Assembly (NCBI RefSeq): GCF_000024865.1
Contig: NC_013595.1
Coordinates: forward strand, 4,836,001 to 4,900,000
Direction of reading: 5' to 3'
Length of the DNA stretch: 64,000 nt
Source of the DNA: Streptosporangium roseum DSM 43021
GTDB lineage: Bacteria > Actinomycetota > Actinomycetes > Streptosporangiales > Streptosporangiaceae
A program made the position numbers and the translations under genes. Positions 17,104-26,040 of this stretch are shown here, piece by piece. The notes below the pieces were generated by a model that was not told where the DNA came from, searched no databases, and saw nothing but the letters and a program-made list of their open reading frames with translations. Numbering within the stretch: the stretch's first letter is position 1; each line of letters begins with the position of its first letter.

Positions 17104-17616
17104 GTGGATCATCGTTCCCGCCCTTGGGTTCAGCGACGGTTACGGTCGCTGGTTTGGCTGGAGTTGCTTAACATCCCGCTGCAGGCGGTGGTCTGGTTCG
17201 GCGTGGTGGGGTTTCCGGTGACAGCGGGAAACGGCGTGGGTTTCGCGTTGTTCGCGCTTCTCCTGCTGGAGGGAGCCGGGTATTGGTTCGCCAAACTCCG
17301 CCAGATCGCCACGCGAAACAGGTCTCTCCCAGGAACTCGAGCCTTCGTGGTCGCCCGCAGGGGTAACGTCGTCGTGCTGGTCGCTGGATTGTTGTTCATC
17401 GTCTGGGCGGTGGTGATCGATCCGGGGGCGGGAAGCTGGCCAGGTCTGGGGTTCGGGCTGTTTGCGGTGCTGGAGCATGTGAATTACTTCCATGTCCAGC
17501 TCATGTACGACACCGCTGAGGATCTCCGCTATCTGCGCTCGCGTGGCTTGCGCCGTGCCCATCTGGCCTGCGATCTCGCCATCCAAGGAAGAGTGCGTCG
17601 CCTATCGCGCCCGTGA
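17104..17616 (+). CDS. Hypothetical four-helix membrane protein
   Basis: 170-residue protein, GTG start. Four hydrophobic segments (near 18-35, 45-62, 88-105, 112-130) and a basic C-terminus ending in RGRVRRLSRP-like sequence. No recognised family; similar small proteins are widespread in actinobacteria. Its 3' end overlaps the abnormal C-terminal extension of the convergent ureohydrolase gene by 15 bases. Confidence 0.65.
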   Translation: MDHRSRPWVQRRLRSLVWLELLNIPLQAVVWFGVVGFPVTAGNGVGFALFALLLLEGAGYWFAKLRQIATRNRSLPGTRAFVVARRGNVVVLVAGLLFIVWAVVIDPGAGSWPGLGFGLFAVLEHVNYFHVQLMYDTAEDLRYLRSRGLRRAHLACDLAIQGRVRRLSRP

Positions 17617-19038
17617 TGACGAACGGTGGCCCCAAGACCAACACGGCTCCGCCATCGGCCGGTTTGTTGAGGCGAGAAGGTCTGGTCGTTCGCGGGACAG
17701 CGAGACGGCCTTGGCGTGATCATGTGCGTTGCTGAAGACGCTGACGATCACTACCAGAGCCGTGAGAATGAGGGTGCTGAACGAGGCTGCCCGTGTCGAG
17801 TCCCTGGCGGTGTTGTCCCGGTTCCGGACCGGCTTCCATGACTGCCTGACCGCGCCCACGCCGTGACAGCCGCCACAAGCCGACCTTCGCGATGGATCCA
17901 AGCCGTTTCGTCGGCGCTCCTGGAGGCTCTCCGCGTCCTCGGCGGTGCCGGCGGCGATCGGGTCCAGGTAGGCGGGTCCCGGGATGCCCTTTTTGCGTAG
18001 GGCCAGGCCGGTAAGGCATTCGAAGATCGCCTTGCGCGCGTTCATCGCGGTGGTGTTGCCAGGGTCAAGGTTGGGCGCCACCTCGACGACCTCGATGCCG
18101 ACCACCGGGGTCTCATGGCAGATGCGGCGCAAGGCGGGCAGTAGCTCGCGGGTGGTCAGGCCCGGTGGCTCGGGTGTTGCCGTGCCGGGGGCGAAGGCCG
18201 GGTCGAGCACATCGATGTCGATGGACAGGTAGAGATATTCGGGTCCGTCCAGGGCTTCGGCGATGGCCTTGTCCAGGACGGCGGGAAAACCAATCCGGTC
18301 GATCTCGGCCATGAAATGCGAGCGCATGCCGCGGGCCCGCATCCAGGCCAGCAGCTCATCGTCGGGCAGCATCAGCGACCGCAACCCCACCTGGATGAAG
18401 TTACGGCCGGGAATGTGCTCATCCTCGATGAGCCGCCGGATCGGGGTGGCATGGGAGGCGAGGTGACCGTTGACGCTTTCAGCGCAGTCGGCGTGCGCGT
18501 CGAAATGGACCACGCCCACCTTGCCCGCGCCGTACACATCAGCGAGGGCCGCGGCGTCCGGCCACAAAATGGAATGGTCACCGCCCAGGACGACGGGGAC
18601 GGCTCCGGTCTCAGCTATCTCCCGCACGATGCCGCGGATCGGCTCCATGGAGTCCTCCACGCTCATCGCATCGACGGCAGCGTCGCCGTAGTCCACGACG
18701 ATGAGCTCGTTGAACGGGTTGATCCTGGTGTCGGAGTCCATCAGCATCGACGGGGTGTGTGCCACGACCCACTCACTCGCGCGGATCGCCCTGGGCCCGA
18801 ACGCCGCCCCCCGGTGTCCGGTTCCCATGTCAACCGGGGCGCCCACGATGGCAACCTCGACACCTCCGGCTCGTAGGTCTTCAGGGGTCAGACACAGCGG
18901 CAGCCCGAGGAAGGTCGCTATACCCGAATAGGCGGGTACGAACTGGTAGCGCTGCACATTGATCGGCCCGGGCTCGCGGCGGGGGAAAGCCGACGGGTCG
19001 ACCCGGGCCCGCCAGCCGTCTGGGGTCAGAGAAGCCAT
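17602..19038 (-). CDS. Agmatinase/arginase-family ureohydrolase with abnormal C-terminal extension
   Basis: 478-residue frame whose first 365 residues are a complete Mn-dependent ureohydrolase that would split a guanidino compound into urea and an amine. Metal ligands are all visible: His155 in GGDHS, Asp180/His182/Asp184 in HFDAHAD, and Asp274/Asp276 in SIDIDVLDP. The family normally ends soon after PGPAYLDPIAAGTAED; here about 110 further residues of unrelated character follow, including one accidental-looking hydrophobic stretch, up to an overlap with the neighbour gene. The natural stop was probably lost by mutation or rearrangement. Substrate could be agmatine, arginine or guanidinobutyrate. 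Confidence 0.85.
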   Translation of the reverse strand: MASLTPDGWRARVDPSAFPRREPGPINVQRYQFVPAYSGIATFLGLPLCLTPEDLRAGGVEVAIVGAPVDMGTGHRGAAFGPRAIRASEWVVAHTPSMLMDSDTRINPFNELIVVDYGDAAVDAMSVEDSMEPIRGIVREIAETGAVPVVLGGDHSILWPDAAALADVYGAGKVGVVHFDAHADCAESVNGHLASHATPIRRLIEDEHIPGRNFIQVGLRSLMLPDDELLAWMRARGMRSHFMAEIDRIGFPAVLDKAIAEALDGPEYLYLSIDIDVLDPAFAPGTATPEPPGLTTRELLPALRRICHETPVVGIEVVEVAPNLDPGNTTAMNARKAIFECLTGLALRKKGIPGPAYLDPIAAGTAEDAESLQERRRNGLDPSRRSACGGCHGVGAVRQSWKPVRNRDNTARDSTRAASFSTLILTALVVIVSVFSNAHDHAKAVSLSRERPDLLASTNRPMAEPCWSWGHRSSSRAR

Positions 19039-19801
19039 GCCCGCATCTCCATTCCATCGCCGCATTCACCGGCCCGGCATGCCGGACAGCGTCAACCGCA
19101 ACCAAACAATCGATACCCTCAGTAATCAAACATAACCAATAAGTGTTCAAGCGGGATGCTGGATCCGCCTTTGTTGCCGGAGGCCTCCAAGTGCAACCGG
19201 GCTGAGCTGGAGCGCCGCTTCGGCCACGCCAACGCCCCTGCCTCAAGATCCACACCCGGGCGCTCGACGACATCGCTGCCGACTACGTCGAAATCCTATG
19301 ATCGACGAAGAGGGAGTGTAGTCACGCTCTCGCAGGTCAGGGCTATATCCGTTGGATCTTTCGTCGGCCGACCGGGACCCCGGGAATAGTCGAGGCAGGG
19401 CCGGGACGCCTCATGATCGATGCGACTGCCTCAGTGCTCCGCGGGGCCGAAAGACTCGTTCGCGGCACGCCCCAGATCGCCTGCTGGGGCCAGAAGGCTC
19501 GTTCAAAGCCAACCGTCTCGGCCTCGATGTCCAAGGCGTCGGCGATGGTGAGCCGGAGGCTGAATGCCCTGCCCGGCGGGCGTGTTCCTCACGAGGGTGA
19601 GACGAGCGCACGGTCGTTGCTCTCGGCCCAGGGGGCCGGGGGCCATCGGAGCTCGAAAGGAGGAGCGGGTCAATCGAAGGCGAGCGCGCAGAAGGCCCTG
19701 CGGATACGAGAGAGGGGTTTGCGGTCCCTGCTGTAGTACAGCTTGTTGGTCAGCAGAACGGCCCACCGGTTCTGTAGCCCCGGGCAGCGGAAACCGCTAT
19801 T
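19039..19801. other. Decayed intergenic region
   Basis: No intact gene. The first 110 bases before the ureohydrolase are AT-richer, with repeated ACCAAACAAT/AATCAAACATAACCAATAAG-like words, and likely carry its promoter. A short plus-strand frame ending CLKIHTRALDDIAADYVEIL near 19300 looks like the tail of a lost gene. The remainder to 19801 has only compositional open frames. Confidence 0.35.
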
Positions 19802-20464
19802 TCACGCTTTCTCGGGGTTCGCCGGTTTACGGACCAGCAGATGGCCGGCCTCGAACCTCTCGGTCTCCTCCCGCTCGCGCAACAACCGGGCCACTTCGAC
19901 GAACCCCGCCTCGCGCGCCAGCTCGGCCACACCGTCGATCGGCCACCGGTACGCCAACGTCACCTTGTGGTCGAACGGCTCAGCCGCGTGCGACGCCCCC
20001 TCGCGGGACGCCTGGAACGCGAGCAACAGGTAGCCGCCCGGTGCCAGTACCCGGTCGAACTCGGCGAACACCACCGGCAGTCGCTCCGGCGGCGTGTGAA
20101 TGATGGAGTACCAGGAGACGGCGCCCGCGAGGCCTCCGTCCGGCAGGTCCAGCTCGGTCATCGAACCCTCGTCGAACCGGATGTCCGGGTACTCCTTGCG
20201 GGCCAGCTCGATCATCGTCGGCGACAGATCCGTGCCGGAGACGTCCAGTCCGAGAGAGTGCAGGAAGGCAGTCCCCATGCCGGGGCCACAACCGAGGTCG
20301 GCCACTGGGCCTCCACCTGCGGCCTGGACCAGTTCGGCGAACGCGGTGAGCAGTCCACGCTCCAACGGCAGCCCGTCGAGGGCGTTGCGAAAGAGTTCCG
20401 CGTAGGTGACGGCGACGGTGTCATAGGAAGTCCGGGTGGTGTTGAGGTAGGAAGGTTCGGTCAT
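19802..20464 (-). CDS. SAM-dependent methyltransferase (class I, Methyltransf_11 type)
   Basis: 220-residue small-molecule-type methyltransferase: motif I VADLGCGPGMGTAFL, motif II VSGTDLSPTMIELARKEYP, acidic pair RFDEGSM, and motif IV VSWYSIIHTPPERLP. The ATG at 20464 is the natural family start; the frame stays open upstream through a 33-bp tandem repeat, which would add 41 repetitive residues and is unlikely to be translated. Substrate unknown. No operon partner. Confidence 0.85.
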   Translation of the reverse strand: MTEPSYLNTTRTSYDTVAVTYAELFRNALDGLPLERGLLTAFAELVQAAGGGPVADLGCGPGMGTAFLHSLGLDVSGTDLSPTMIELARKEYPDIRFDEGSMTELDLPDGGLAGAVSWYSIIHTPPERLPVVFAEFDRVLAPGGYLLLAFQASREGASHAAEPFDHKVTLAYRWPIDGVAELAREAGFVEVARLLREREETERFEAGHLLVRKPANPEKA

Positions 20465-20484
20465 AGCCGAGCACCCTAGCCTCT

Positions 20485-20583
20485 GCACGTGCCGGGTGTT
20501 CCTCGCACCCAGCCCCCGCACGTGCCGGGTGTTCCTCGCACCCAGCCCCCGCACGTGCCGGGTGTTCCTCGCACCCAGCCCCC
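20485..20583. repeat. 33-bp perfect tandem repeat, three copies plus a partial
   Basis: Units at 20485-20517, 20518-20550 and 20551-20583 are identical; a degenerate partial copy follows. Each unit contains GCACGTGCCGGG and TTCCTCGCACCC, so GTGC/GCAC arms can fold locally. It lies 21 bases upstream of the methyltransferase start in its promoter/leader region and is in frame with it. There is no spacer, so it is not CRISPR. Confidence 0.9.
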
Positions 20584-21029
20584 GCACATGACAGGTGTTG
20601 CCCGTTCCAGGTGGACCGGTCGAACGTGGTCGGCAGCCGTTCGGCGAGGTATTTCAACTGGTCCGACACCTCGCCACCCGCGCGGGCAAGGACCCGGGCG
20701 TCTCGAGACGGGCGGCCCATCCAGTGGTGCCGGTGGATGGCGATGTGATCTGATCTTCTCTACGGAGACGCAGACCATCTCCGCGCCCACCACCGGCGGC
20801 ATGAGACATACGGGCGGGATGATGAGGCACACCGGCGACTGGAGCCGGAAAGCCGGCCTCCTTCGGTAGCTCCGCGATGCCCCCTGCTCCCCACCGCCGC
20901 AAAGGCGGTGTGCAGCTCGGTGCGGTCCGGCCTGGGGAGGCCGGACCGTTCGGGATCCGCGCGCCCTCCCTTTGGGGTCGCGACGACGAGCTCCTACGCA
21001 TGATCAGGTCCCATTTTGGGCGGAAAAGT
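20584..21029. other. Gene-free stretch before the insertion sequence
   Basis: Nothing convincing. A minus-strand stretch reading QLKYLAERLPTTFDRSTWN could be the relic of a lost gene; other frames are broken or compositional. Confidence 0.35.
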
Positions 21030-21030
21030 A

Positions 21031-22020
21031 CTAGGTGTATTGACCTGAGAGGTTAGGTACGCGGCTGGCGGGTGGGCGGCCGCCGAGTGCGGTGTGTGCT
21101 CGGTGGTGATTGTAGGCGTGGAGCCAGGGGGCGAAGGCTTGGCGGAGTTCGGTCTCGGAGGTGTAGGGCTGGTTGTAGGCCCATTCGTCGGCCAGGGTGC
21201 GGTGGAAGCGTTCGACTTTGCCGTTGGTCTGGGGCCGGTAGGGGCGGGTGCGTTTGTGGGTGATGCCCAGGCCGGCGAGGGTGTCGCGCCAGAGGAAGGA
21301 TTTGTAGCAGCTGCCGTTGTCGGTCAGAACGCGGTGGATGGTGATGCCCAGGCCGGTGAAGTGGGCGTGGGCGCGGTGCCAGAACGCGGCGGCGGTCTCT
21401 TTGGTCTCGTCGGGCAGGATTTCGGTGTAGGCCAGGCGGGAGTGGTCGTCCAGGGCGGTGTGCAGGTAGCTGTAGCCGATCTTGGGTTTGCCGTGCTTGT
21501 AGCGGGCGGTGGTGGTGGCCTTGCGGTTGTGGTGGCCGGTCTGCCGGTCGGTGATGCGGTGGCCGCCGCCGTCGGGGATGTTGCCGAGTTTCTTGACGTC
21601 CACATGCACCAACTCGCCCGGCTGATTGTGTTCGTAGCGGCGAATGGGCTGGGCTGAGGCTCGGTCCAGATGCCGTAGGCGGGCCAGCCGGTAGCGGGAC
21701 AGGACGCGGTGCACGGTGGAGGGGTGCAGGCCCAGCAGGTAGGCGATGCGGGCCGGTCCCCATCGGCGTGTCACCCGCACCTTGATGATCCGTCGTTCGG
21801 TTCGGGTCGGGGTGCGTCGGGGACTGTGGTGCGGCCGGGAGGATCGATCGGCCATGCCGGCCGCGCCGTGCTGTCGGTAGCGGTCGGCCCACCGTTTGGC
21901 TGTGGTCACTGCCACTTGGAAGCGTTCGGCGGCGCGGCGTAGGGGCCAGCCGTCGTCGACGACACAGCGGGCCAGCCGGAGCCGACCCGTTTCACTCAGC
22001 GGGGCGTTACGGTGGGACAC
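21031..22020 (-). CDS. IS481-family transposase
   Basis: 329-residue DDE transposase. An N-terminal helix-turn-helix (RRAAERFQVAVTTAKRWADRYR) is followed by a second one (GLHPSTVHRVLSRY), then an rve-type integrase core: first Asp in GELVHVDVKKLG, second in RVLTDNGSCYKS, and Glu in NGKVERFHRTLADEW. The GTG start gives the usual family length. The stop codon falls in the flanking target duplication at 21031-21033, so the last codons run through the terminal repeat. Confidence 0.92.
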   Translation of the reverse strand: MSHRNAPLSETGRLRLARCVVDDGWPLRRAAERFQVAVTTAKRWADRYRQHGAAGMADRSSRPHHSPRRTPTRTERRIIKVRVTRRWGPARIAYLLGLHPSTVHRVLSRYRLARLRHLDRASAQPIRRYEHNQPGELVHVDVKKLGNIPDGGGHRITDRQTGHHNRKATTTARYKHGKPKIGYSYLHTALDDHSRLAYTEILPDETKETAAAFWHRAHAHFTGLGITIHRVLTDNGSCYKSFLWRDTLAGLGITHKRTRPYRPQTNGKVERFHRTLADEWAYNQPYTSETELRQAFAPWLHAYNHHRAHTALGGRPPASRVPNLSGQYT

Positions 22021-22139
22021 GAGGGCCTCCGGGAAGCTCGGCGTAGATGTCGCAATCCACACCGAATCCGCAGGCCCTCCCTCATTTCAACCACATCGGG
22101 CTCGTGTCCTTGGCGTACTCAACCTCTGTGGTCATTACA
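21036..22139 (-). mobile_element. Complete IS481-family insertion sequence with 6-bp target duplication
   Basis: 1104-bp element. Termini are imperfect inverted repeats starting TGTATTGACC (21036) and, on the other strand, TGTAATGACC (from 22139); similarity extends about 26 bp through AGAGGTT and GTACG. Flanking ACTAGG occurs directly at both sides (21030-21035 and 22140-22145), a target-site duplication. It carries one intact transposase gene. Intact ends, duplication and frame all suggest recent transposition. Confidence 0.88.
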
Positions 22140-22145
22140 ACTAGG

Positions 22146-22328
22146 GCGTGTTTTAGAACGCTGTCGCGTTGATCGCGCCACGCCGGGATGATCTCGGTGT
22201 GGCGCATGGGGATCTCACCGATGAACAGTGGGCTGTGTTGAACTTCTGCTACCGGTATCGACGGCGGGGCGGCCAGCAGCCTCACGACGGCGCTGGACTT
22301 TCCCGTAGGACTGTCACAGCGCGGACCT
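22146..22328 (+). pseudogene. N-terminal remnant of an IS5-type transposase
   Basis: Directly after the IS481 target duplication, GTG at 22199 opens AHGDLTDEQWAVL, the characteristic start of IS5-family transposases (usually GDLTDEQWAVLEPLLP). Homology stops after about 14 residues and the frame then runs into the leucine-rich-repeat gene. The upstream GCGTGTTTTAGAACGCT may be part of the old IS end. Confidence 0.6.
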
Positions 22329-24083
22329 ATGCTCGTCGCCATGTCGATATCCGCCACCCCCGCATCCCTGTCCTATGCCGACGCCGACGCCTGTCTGAGC
22401 GGCGCGTTGTCCGCCGCGTTCGAGAGTGAAGGAGAGTCGTCCGACTATGACAGCGTGCTGTTCTTCGACGGCGATCTCGCGGTCGACGGGGACTTCCTGG
22501 ACGCCGTCAATGCCCTGCGAAGCGGGGACGACGAGGACGACGTCGAGCTGATCGTGATCACCGGCAATCTGACGGTCAACGGCCCGATCGCGCTCTATGA
22601 GGACCAGCCCGGACTCTACGTCGGCGGTCGCACCGAGGCCGAGACCCTGGAGGCCGGCGACTGCGAGATCTACATCCACGACGGCGTCTTCACGCACCTC
22701 GTCTACGGCTATTACAACCACGGCTGGCTACGGACCGGGACCGTCGAGACCCCTTGGGTGATCGACTTCGAACACGCCATGGACGTGCACGCCGTCGGCG
22801 GGCGCTGGGTGGACAACTTCGGCGACGCCAAGGACGCCGACTACGCCAAGCCGGGCATCGTCGAGGCGTTTGTGCCCGAGGTCGTCGACGCGGAGGACCG
22901 CTGTCTGGACGTCGATGCGTTCCTGGACCGGCTGCGGGCCGGGCTGCCGGTCCTGCGGCCCGGAGCCCAGACGGCGGCCGAGTCGGCCGAAGCCGACGTG
23001 TCCCGGTCCCGGGCCGACCGGGTGGAGCACCTCGACCTGACCGATCGCAACCTCAAGGAGTTTCCCGCCGAGGTGCTCCAGATGCCGTGGCTTCGTACCC
23101 TGATCCTGGACGGCAACCCGATCGGCGAGCTGCCCGAGGCGCTCGGGACGCTCACCCAGCTGGAGCACCTGTCGGTGCGCAACTGCGAGCTGACCGCCCT
23201 GCCGGAATCGATCGGCGACCTGGCCGCGCTCCGGGTGCTGTGCGTCGCCAGCAACCGGGACACGGACCTGGACACGGTCGAGTTCACCCTGCCGGCCGCC
23301 ATCGGCCGGCTCACCGCCCTGGAGGAACTCGACATCTCCTACCTGTCCGTCTCCGTCGACACGGAGTCGGGGTCGGAGTGGAACCTGCCAGAGGTGACGC
23401 GGTTCGTCCTGCCGGACGCCTTCGGCGACCTGGTCGCGCTGCGCAAGCTGGTCGCCGACGGGACCGACGTCGTGTTCCCCGACTCCGCACACGGGCTGGC
23501 CGCCGTCGAGGAGGTGTCCATAACCGGCGGGAGCCACTACTTCCTGCGGACCTTCCCCGAGGCCGTCACCACCTTCCCGAACCTGCGCCGGCTCGACCTG
23601 AGCGGCAACTACTTCGACACCGTCCCCGACAGCCTGCTGCGGTTGACCCGCCTCGAAGAGCTCGACCTTGGCGACAGCCTTGGTCTGCTGCGCGACCCGC
23701 TGCCCGACCTCGGCCGCCTGCCCGCGCTGCGGGTCCTCGGCTTCGGCGGACACAGCCGCCGCGCTAGCACGCCCCTGCCGTCGCACGATTTCCTGCGGGA
23801 GCTGTTCGCCATGGAGCTGCCCGGACTGGAGGAGCTCCGGATCAGCCGGTGGCAGCGGAACACCAAGCGCCTCAAGCTCAAGCCCGAGCACTTCGCCGGG
23901 ATCGGGACGTTTCGTCGGCTGCGGATCGTCGACCTGAGGTTCAATCAGCTCAACGACCTGCCGGCGGATTTCGACACGCTCCCCGATCTGGCGGTGGCCA
24001 ACTTGTACGGCAACCTGTTCCCAGGGGCGGTCCGCGACCGGATCACCGCCGCACACCTGACCGCCCAGATCGACTTCGAGTAG
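22329..24083 (+). CDS. Leucine-rich-repeat protein with novel N-terminal domain
   Basis: 584-residue cytoplasmic, acidic protein. Residues 1-185 form an uncharacterised domain rich in beta strands (VLFFDGDLAVDGDFLDAV, then VELIVITGNLTVNGPI and YVGGRTEAETL), reminiscent of polymer-forming repeats. From about 230 onward there are LRRs of the bacterial type: LEHLSVRNCELTALPESIGD, LRRLDLSGNYFDTVPDSLL, LRIVDLRFNQLNDLPADF. ATG at 22329 or 22341; neither has a good ribosome site. It lies between IS5 fragments in opposite orientations, so it is probably mobile cargo. It may be a binding partner in a defence or interbacterial pathway, but that is unproven. Confidence 0.8.
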   Translation: MLVAMSISATPASLSYADADACLSGALSAAFESEGESSDYDSVLFFDGDLAVDGDFLDAVNALRSGDDEDDVELIVITGNLTVNGPIALYEDQPGLYVGGRTEAETLEAGDCEIYIHDGVFTHLVYGYYNHGWLRTGTVETPWVIDFEHAMDVHAVGGRWVDNFGDAKDADYAKPGIVEAFVPEVVDAEDRCLDVDAFLDRLRAGLPVLRPGAQTAAESAEADVSRSRADRVEHLDLTDRNLKEFPAEVLQMPWLRTLILDGNPIGELPEALGTLTQLEHLSVRNCELTALPESIGDLAALRVLCVASNRDTDLDTVEFTLPAAIGRLTALEELDISYLSVSVDTESGSEWNLPEVTRFVLPDAFGDLVALRKLVADGTDVVFPDSAHGLAAVEEVSITGGSHYFLRTFPEAVTTFPNLRRLDLSGNYFDTVPDSLLRLTRLEELDLGDSLGLLRDPLPDLGRLPALRVLGFGGHSRRASTPLPSHDFLRELFAMELPGLEELRISRWQRNTKRLKLKPEHFAGIGTFRRLRIVDLRFNQLNDLPADFDTLPDLAVANLYGNLFPGAVRDRITAAHLTAQIDFE

Positions 24084-24133
24084 GCGTTCGAGGTCGGCGT
24101 GGCCGGCATGACAGCGGAGCCGGTCGCCGGGGA

Positions 24134-24632
24134 TCACAGCCACTCACCAATCGCCGCGATCTGTACGATGGCCAAGTAGCGGACGGCGAGCTTGTCGTAT
24201 CGGGTGGCCACGGCCCGGTACCGCTTGAGCCGGTTGATCCCGCACTCCACGGCGTGCCGCAGCTTGTAGTCCTCCCGGTCGAATACCGGCGGTCGACCGC
24301 CGGCGCTGCCGCGACGTTTCCGCCCGGCAATCTGGTCGCGGCGCTCCGGGATCGTGGCCCGGATGCCCCGACGTCGCAGGTAGACGCGGTTGGCCTTCGA
24401 GCAGTATGCCTTGTCGGCCCGCACCCGATCCGGGCGGCAGCGGGGACGGCCAGCACCCAGGCGGGGCACCCGAATCGCCTCCAACACGGGCACGAACTGT
24501 GGACTGTCGCCGCGCTGCCCAGCGGTGACGACCAGGGGCAACAGGCGCTGTCCGTGTTCGCAGGCCAGATGAATCTTGCTGTTCAGGCCGCCGCGGGAGC
24601 GGCCCAGGCCGCGGCCATCCGTTTCAGCGTCC
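24134..24632 (-). pseudogene. C-terminal part of an IS5-family transposase
   Basis: Minus-strand frame reads DAETDGRGLGRSRGGLNSKI, HLACEHGQRLLPLVVTAGQ and RVRADKAYCSKANRVYLRRR, ending with VECGINRLKRYRAVATRYDK: the DDE catalytic half of IS5/IS1647-type transposases, including the final Glu region. The N-terminal half is missing; the frame enters from inside a tnsB-like gene. Probably a fragment left by insertion into the Tn7-like element. Confidence 0.85.
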
Positions 24633-25098
24633 GCTCGCTCACCCTCCCCAGACCCAGAAGGGCAGCCTCTTCAACGCCGAGCCCGCGCAATTCGGCGACC
24701 TTGGACCGCCGCCGTTGGCCGAGCGTCGTGCCCTGCGGGTCATAGGCAGGACGAGGTTCCCCCGGATCTGGATGCAAGGGGTCTCCGCCACGAAACCCCG
24801 TCTCGGTCTCCAGCAGGTGCGCAACGCGAACCCGTAGCACCTGCTGTTGATAGGCGGTCAAGTCATCCAAGCTCGCCGGCTGCCCGACCAGACCATCGAC
24901 CACCTCGATCTCCGCCGGAACGCTCTGGCAGTCACGGTGATGTACCAGCCACCGGATGCTCCGCCACCTCTGCTCGGCACCCGCGGCCAGTAGCACCCGG
25001 CCGTACTGCGCCTCGATCTCCGCCACCCGCCACTCCACACCGTCCAGCCGAAGCACCATCCCCGCCGCCAACTCCAGCAACCCCGCCTGGCCCGGCAT
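24583..25098 (-). pseudogene. tnsB-like transposase N-terminus, truncated by the IS5 fragment
   Basis: 171 codons from ATG at 25098, which overlaps the tnsA stop (TGATG). The sequence fits the N-terminal region of Mu/TnsB-type transposases: GMVLRLDGVEWRVAEIEAQYG, LTAYQQQVLRVRVAHLLETETGF, then PAYDPQGTTLGQRRRSKVAELRGLGV, ending with a helix-turn-helix start VSERTLKRM. The catalytic integrase core that should follow is absent because IS5 sequence begins near 24632. The last residues are read out of frame through the IS fragment. Confidence 0.75.
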
Positions 25099-25931
25099 CA
25101 ACCCGCCCTCTCCGCCGACCGTACCAACGAGCGATCCCCCAACGGGCAGGACAGATCAACGCCCAACCGCTGATGCCAGAGCAAGTGCAAGGTGTGCGCG
25201 CGAGCCACCACCGGAAGTGATGTCGAGGCCACCAACTCCCCGAACGGGAGTGGCCCCGCTCCCGTGGCCTGCAGAAGCTGGTCCTGCAAGCCCAACTGAT
25301 CCTCAAGAGGCCTGCGCTGCGCCGACAATGCGTCCAGCACACTCAGCACGTGCGGCCGACAGCCGGTCATCACCGAATACCGCCATCCCGCCACCAGCGC
25401 CGCCTCCCCCGCTGCGGCGAAACACGTCTCGTCCTGCTCCTTGATCAGACGAGCGGGCCGGACATCGAACAACCACCTCTAACCGTCACGGAAGACCGCC
25501 AGGAAGTCGGGGGTGTGCTCACGGAACCCGTCGACGGCGGTCTCGAATCGCAGCCGGAACGGTTGCGGCACTACCTCCACCAGCGTCCCCACGAAGTCCA
25601 GCGCCAGCAGCAGCGACCGTTCCTCCAGCGACTCGAACCCGTGCAGACGACCCGTGGACACCAGGAACTCCAATCCCGGCCGGTGCCGCTGCTGCGCCCG
25701 CCAGGAGAACCGACGGACCGGCTCGCACCCCGCCACTGGCATCGACCCCAGATCCCGAACCGCGCACCCCACCTCGCCATTCGGCGTCCGCCACGCGCCC
25801 ATCCACCGTCGCGGCCGGTCCGGACCCAACCGAAGCCGCTCCCATACCGCCTGGTCGATTACATAGGCGGGAAACAGTTCCTCCAGCCCACATCGATCAG
25901 ACCGCACCCCGATCTGGCTACTCACAGTCAC
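25098..25931 (-). pseudogene. tnsA-like transposon endonuclease with in-frame amber codon
   Basis: About 277 codons. The PD-(D/E)xK motifs of actinobacterial TnsA-like subunits are recognisable: REHTPDFLAVFRDG and, after the break, WLFDVRPARLIKEQDETCFAAA. A single TAG at 25479-25481 separates the two catalytic motifs; the frame is identical on both sides (GGT-TAG-AGG-TGG). Start GTG at 25931 is uncertain. Directly followed by tnsB. The element is presumably dead, unless the amber codon is read through. Confidence 0.8.
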
Positions 25932-26040
25932 GAACAAAGCACGCCATGTCGCGTCGAACCCAGCCGACGCTTCCTAATAGTCGATCCCGAAATGAGATCA
26001 ACTCGACAAGATCGAGCTGGGGCTCGACGAGCTTGCGTGG

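Noticed and set aside
20485..20600. Possible CRISPR array
   Set aside because: Repeats are contiguous with no spacers and no cas genes; it is a minisatellite.
22728..24143. 471-codon minus-strand frame opposite the LRR gene
   Set aside because: Composition is Gly/Gln/Val-rich with no domain; it is the third-codon-position shadow of a clear LRR protein.
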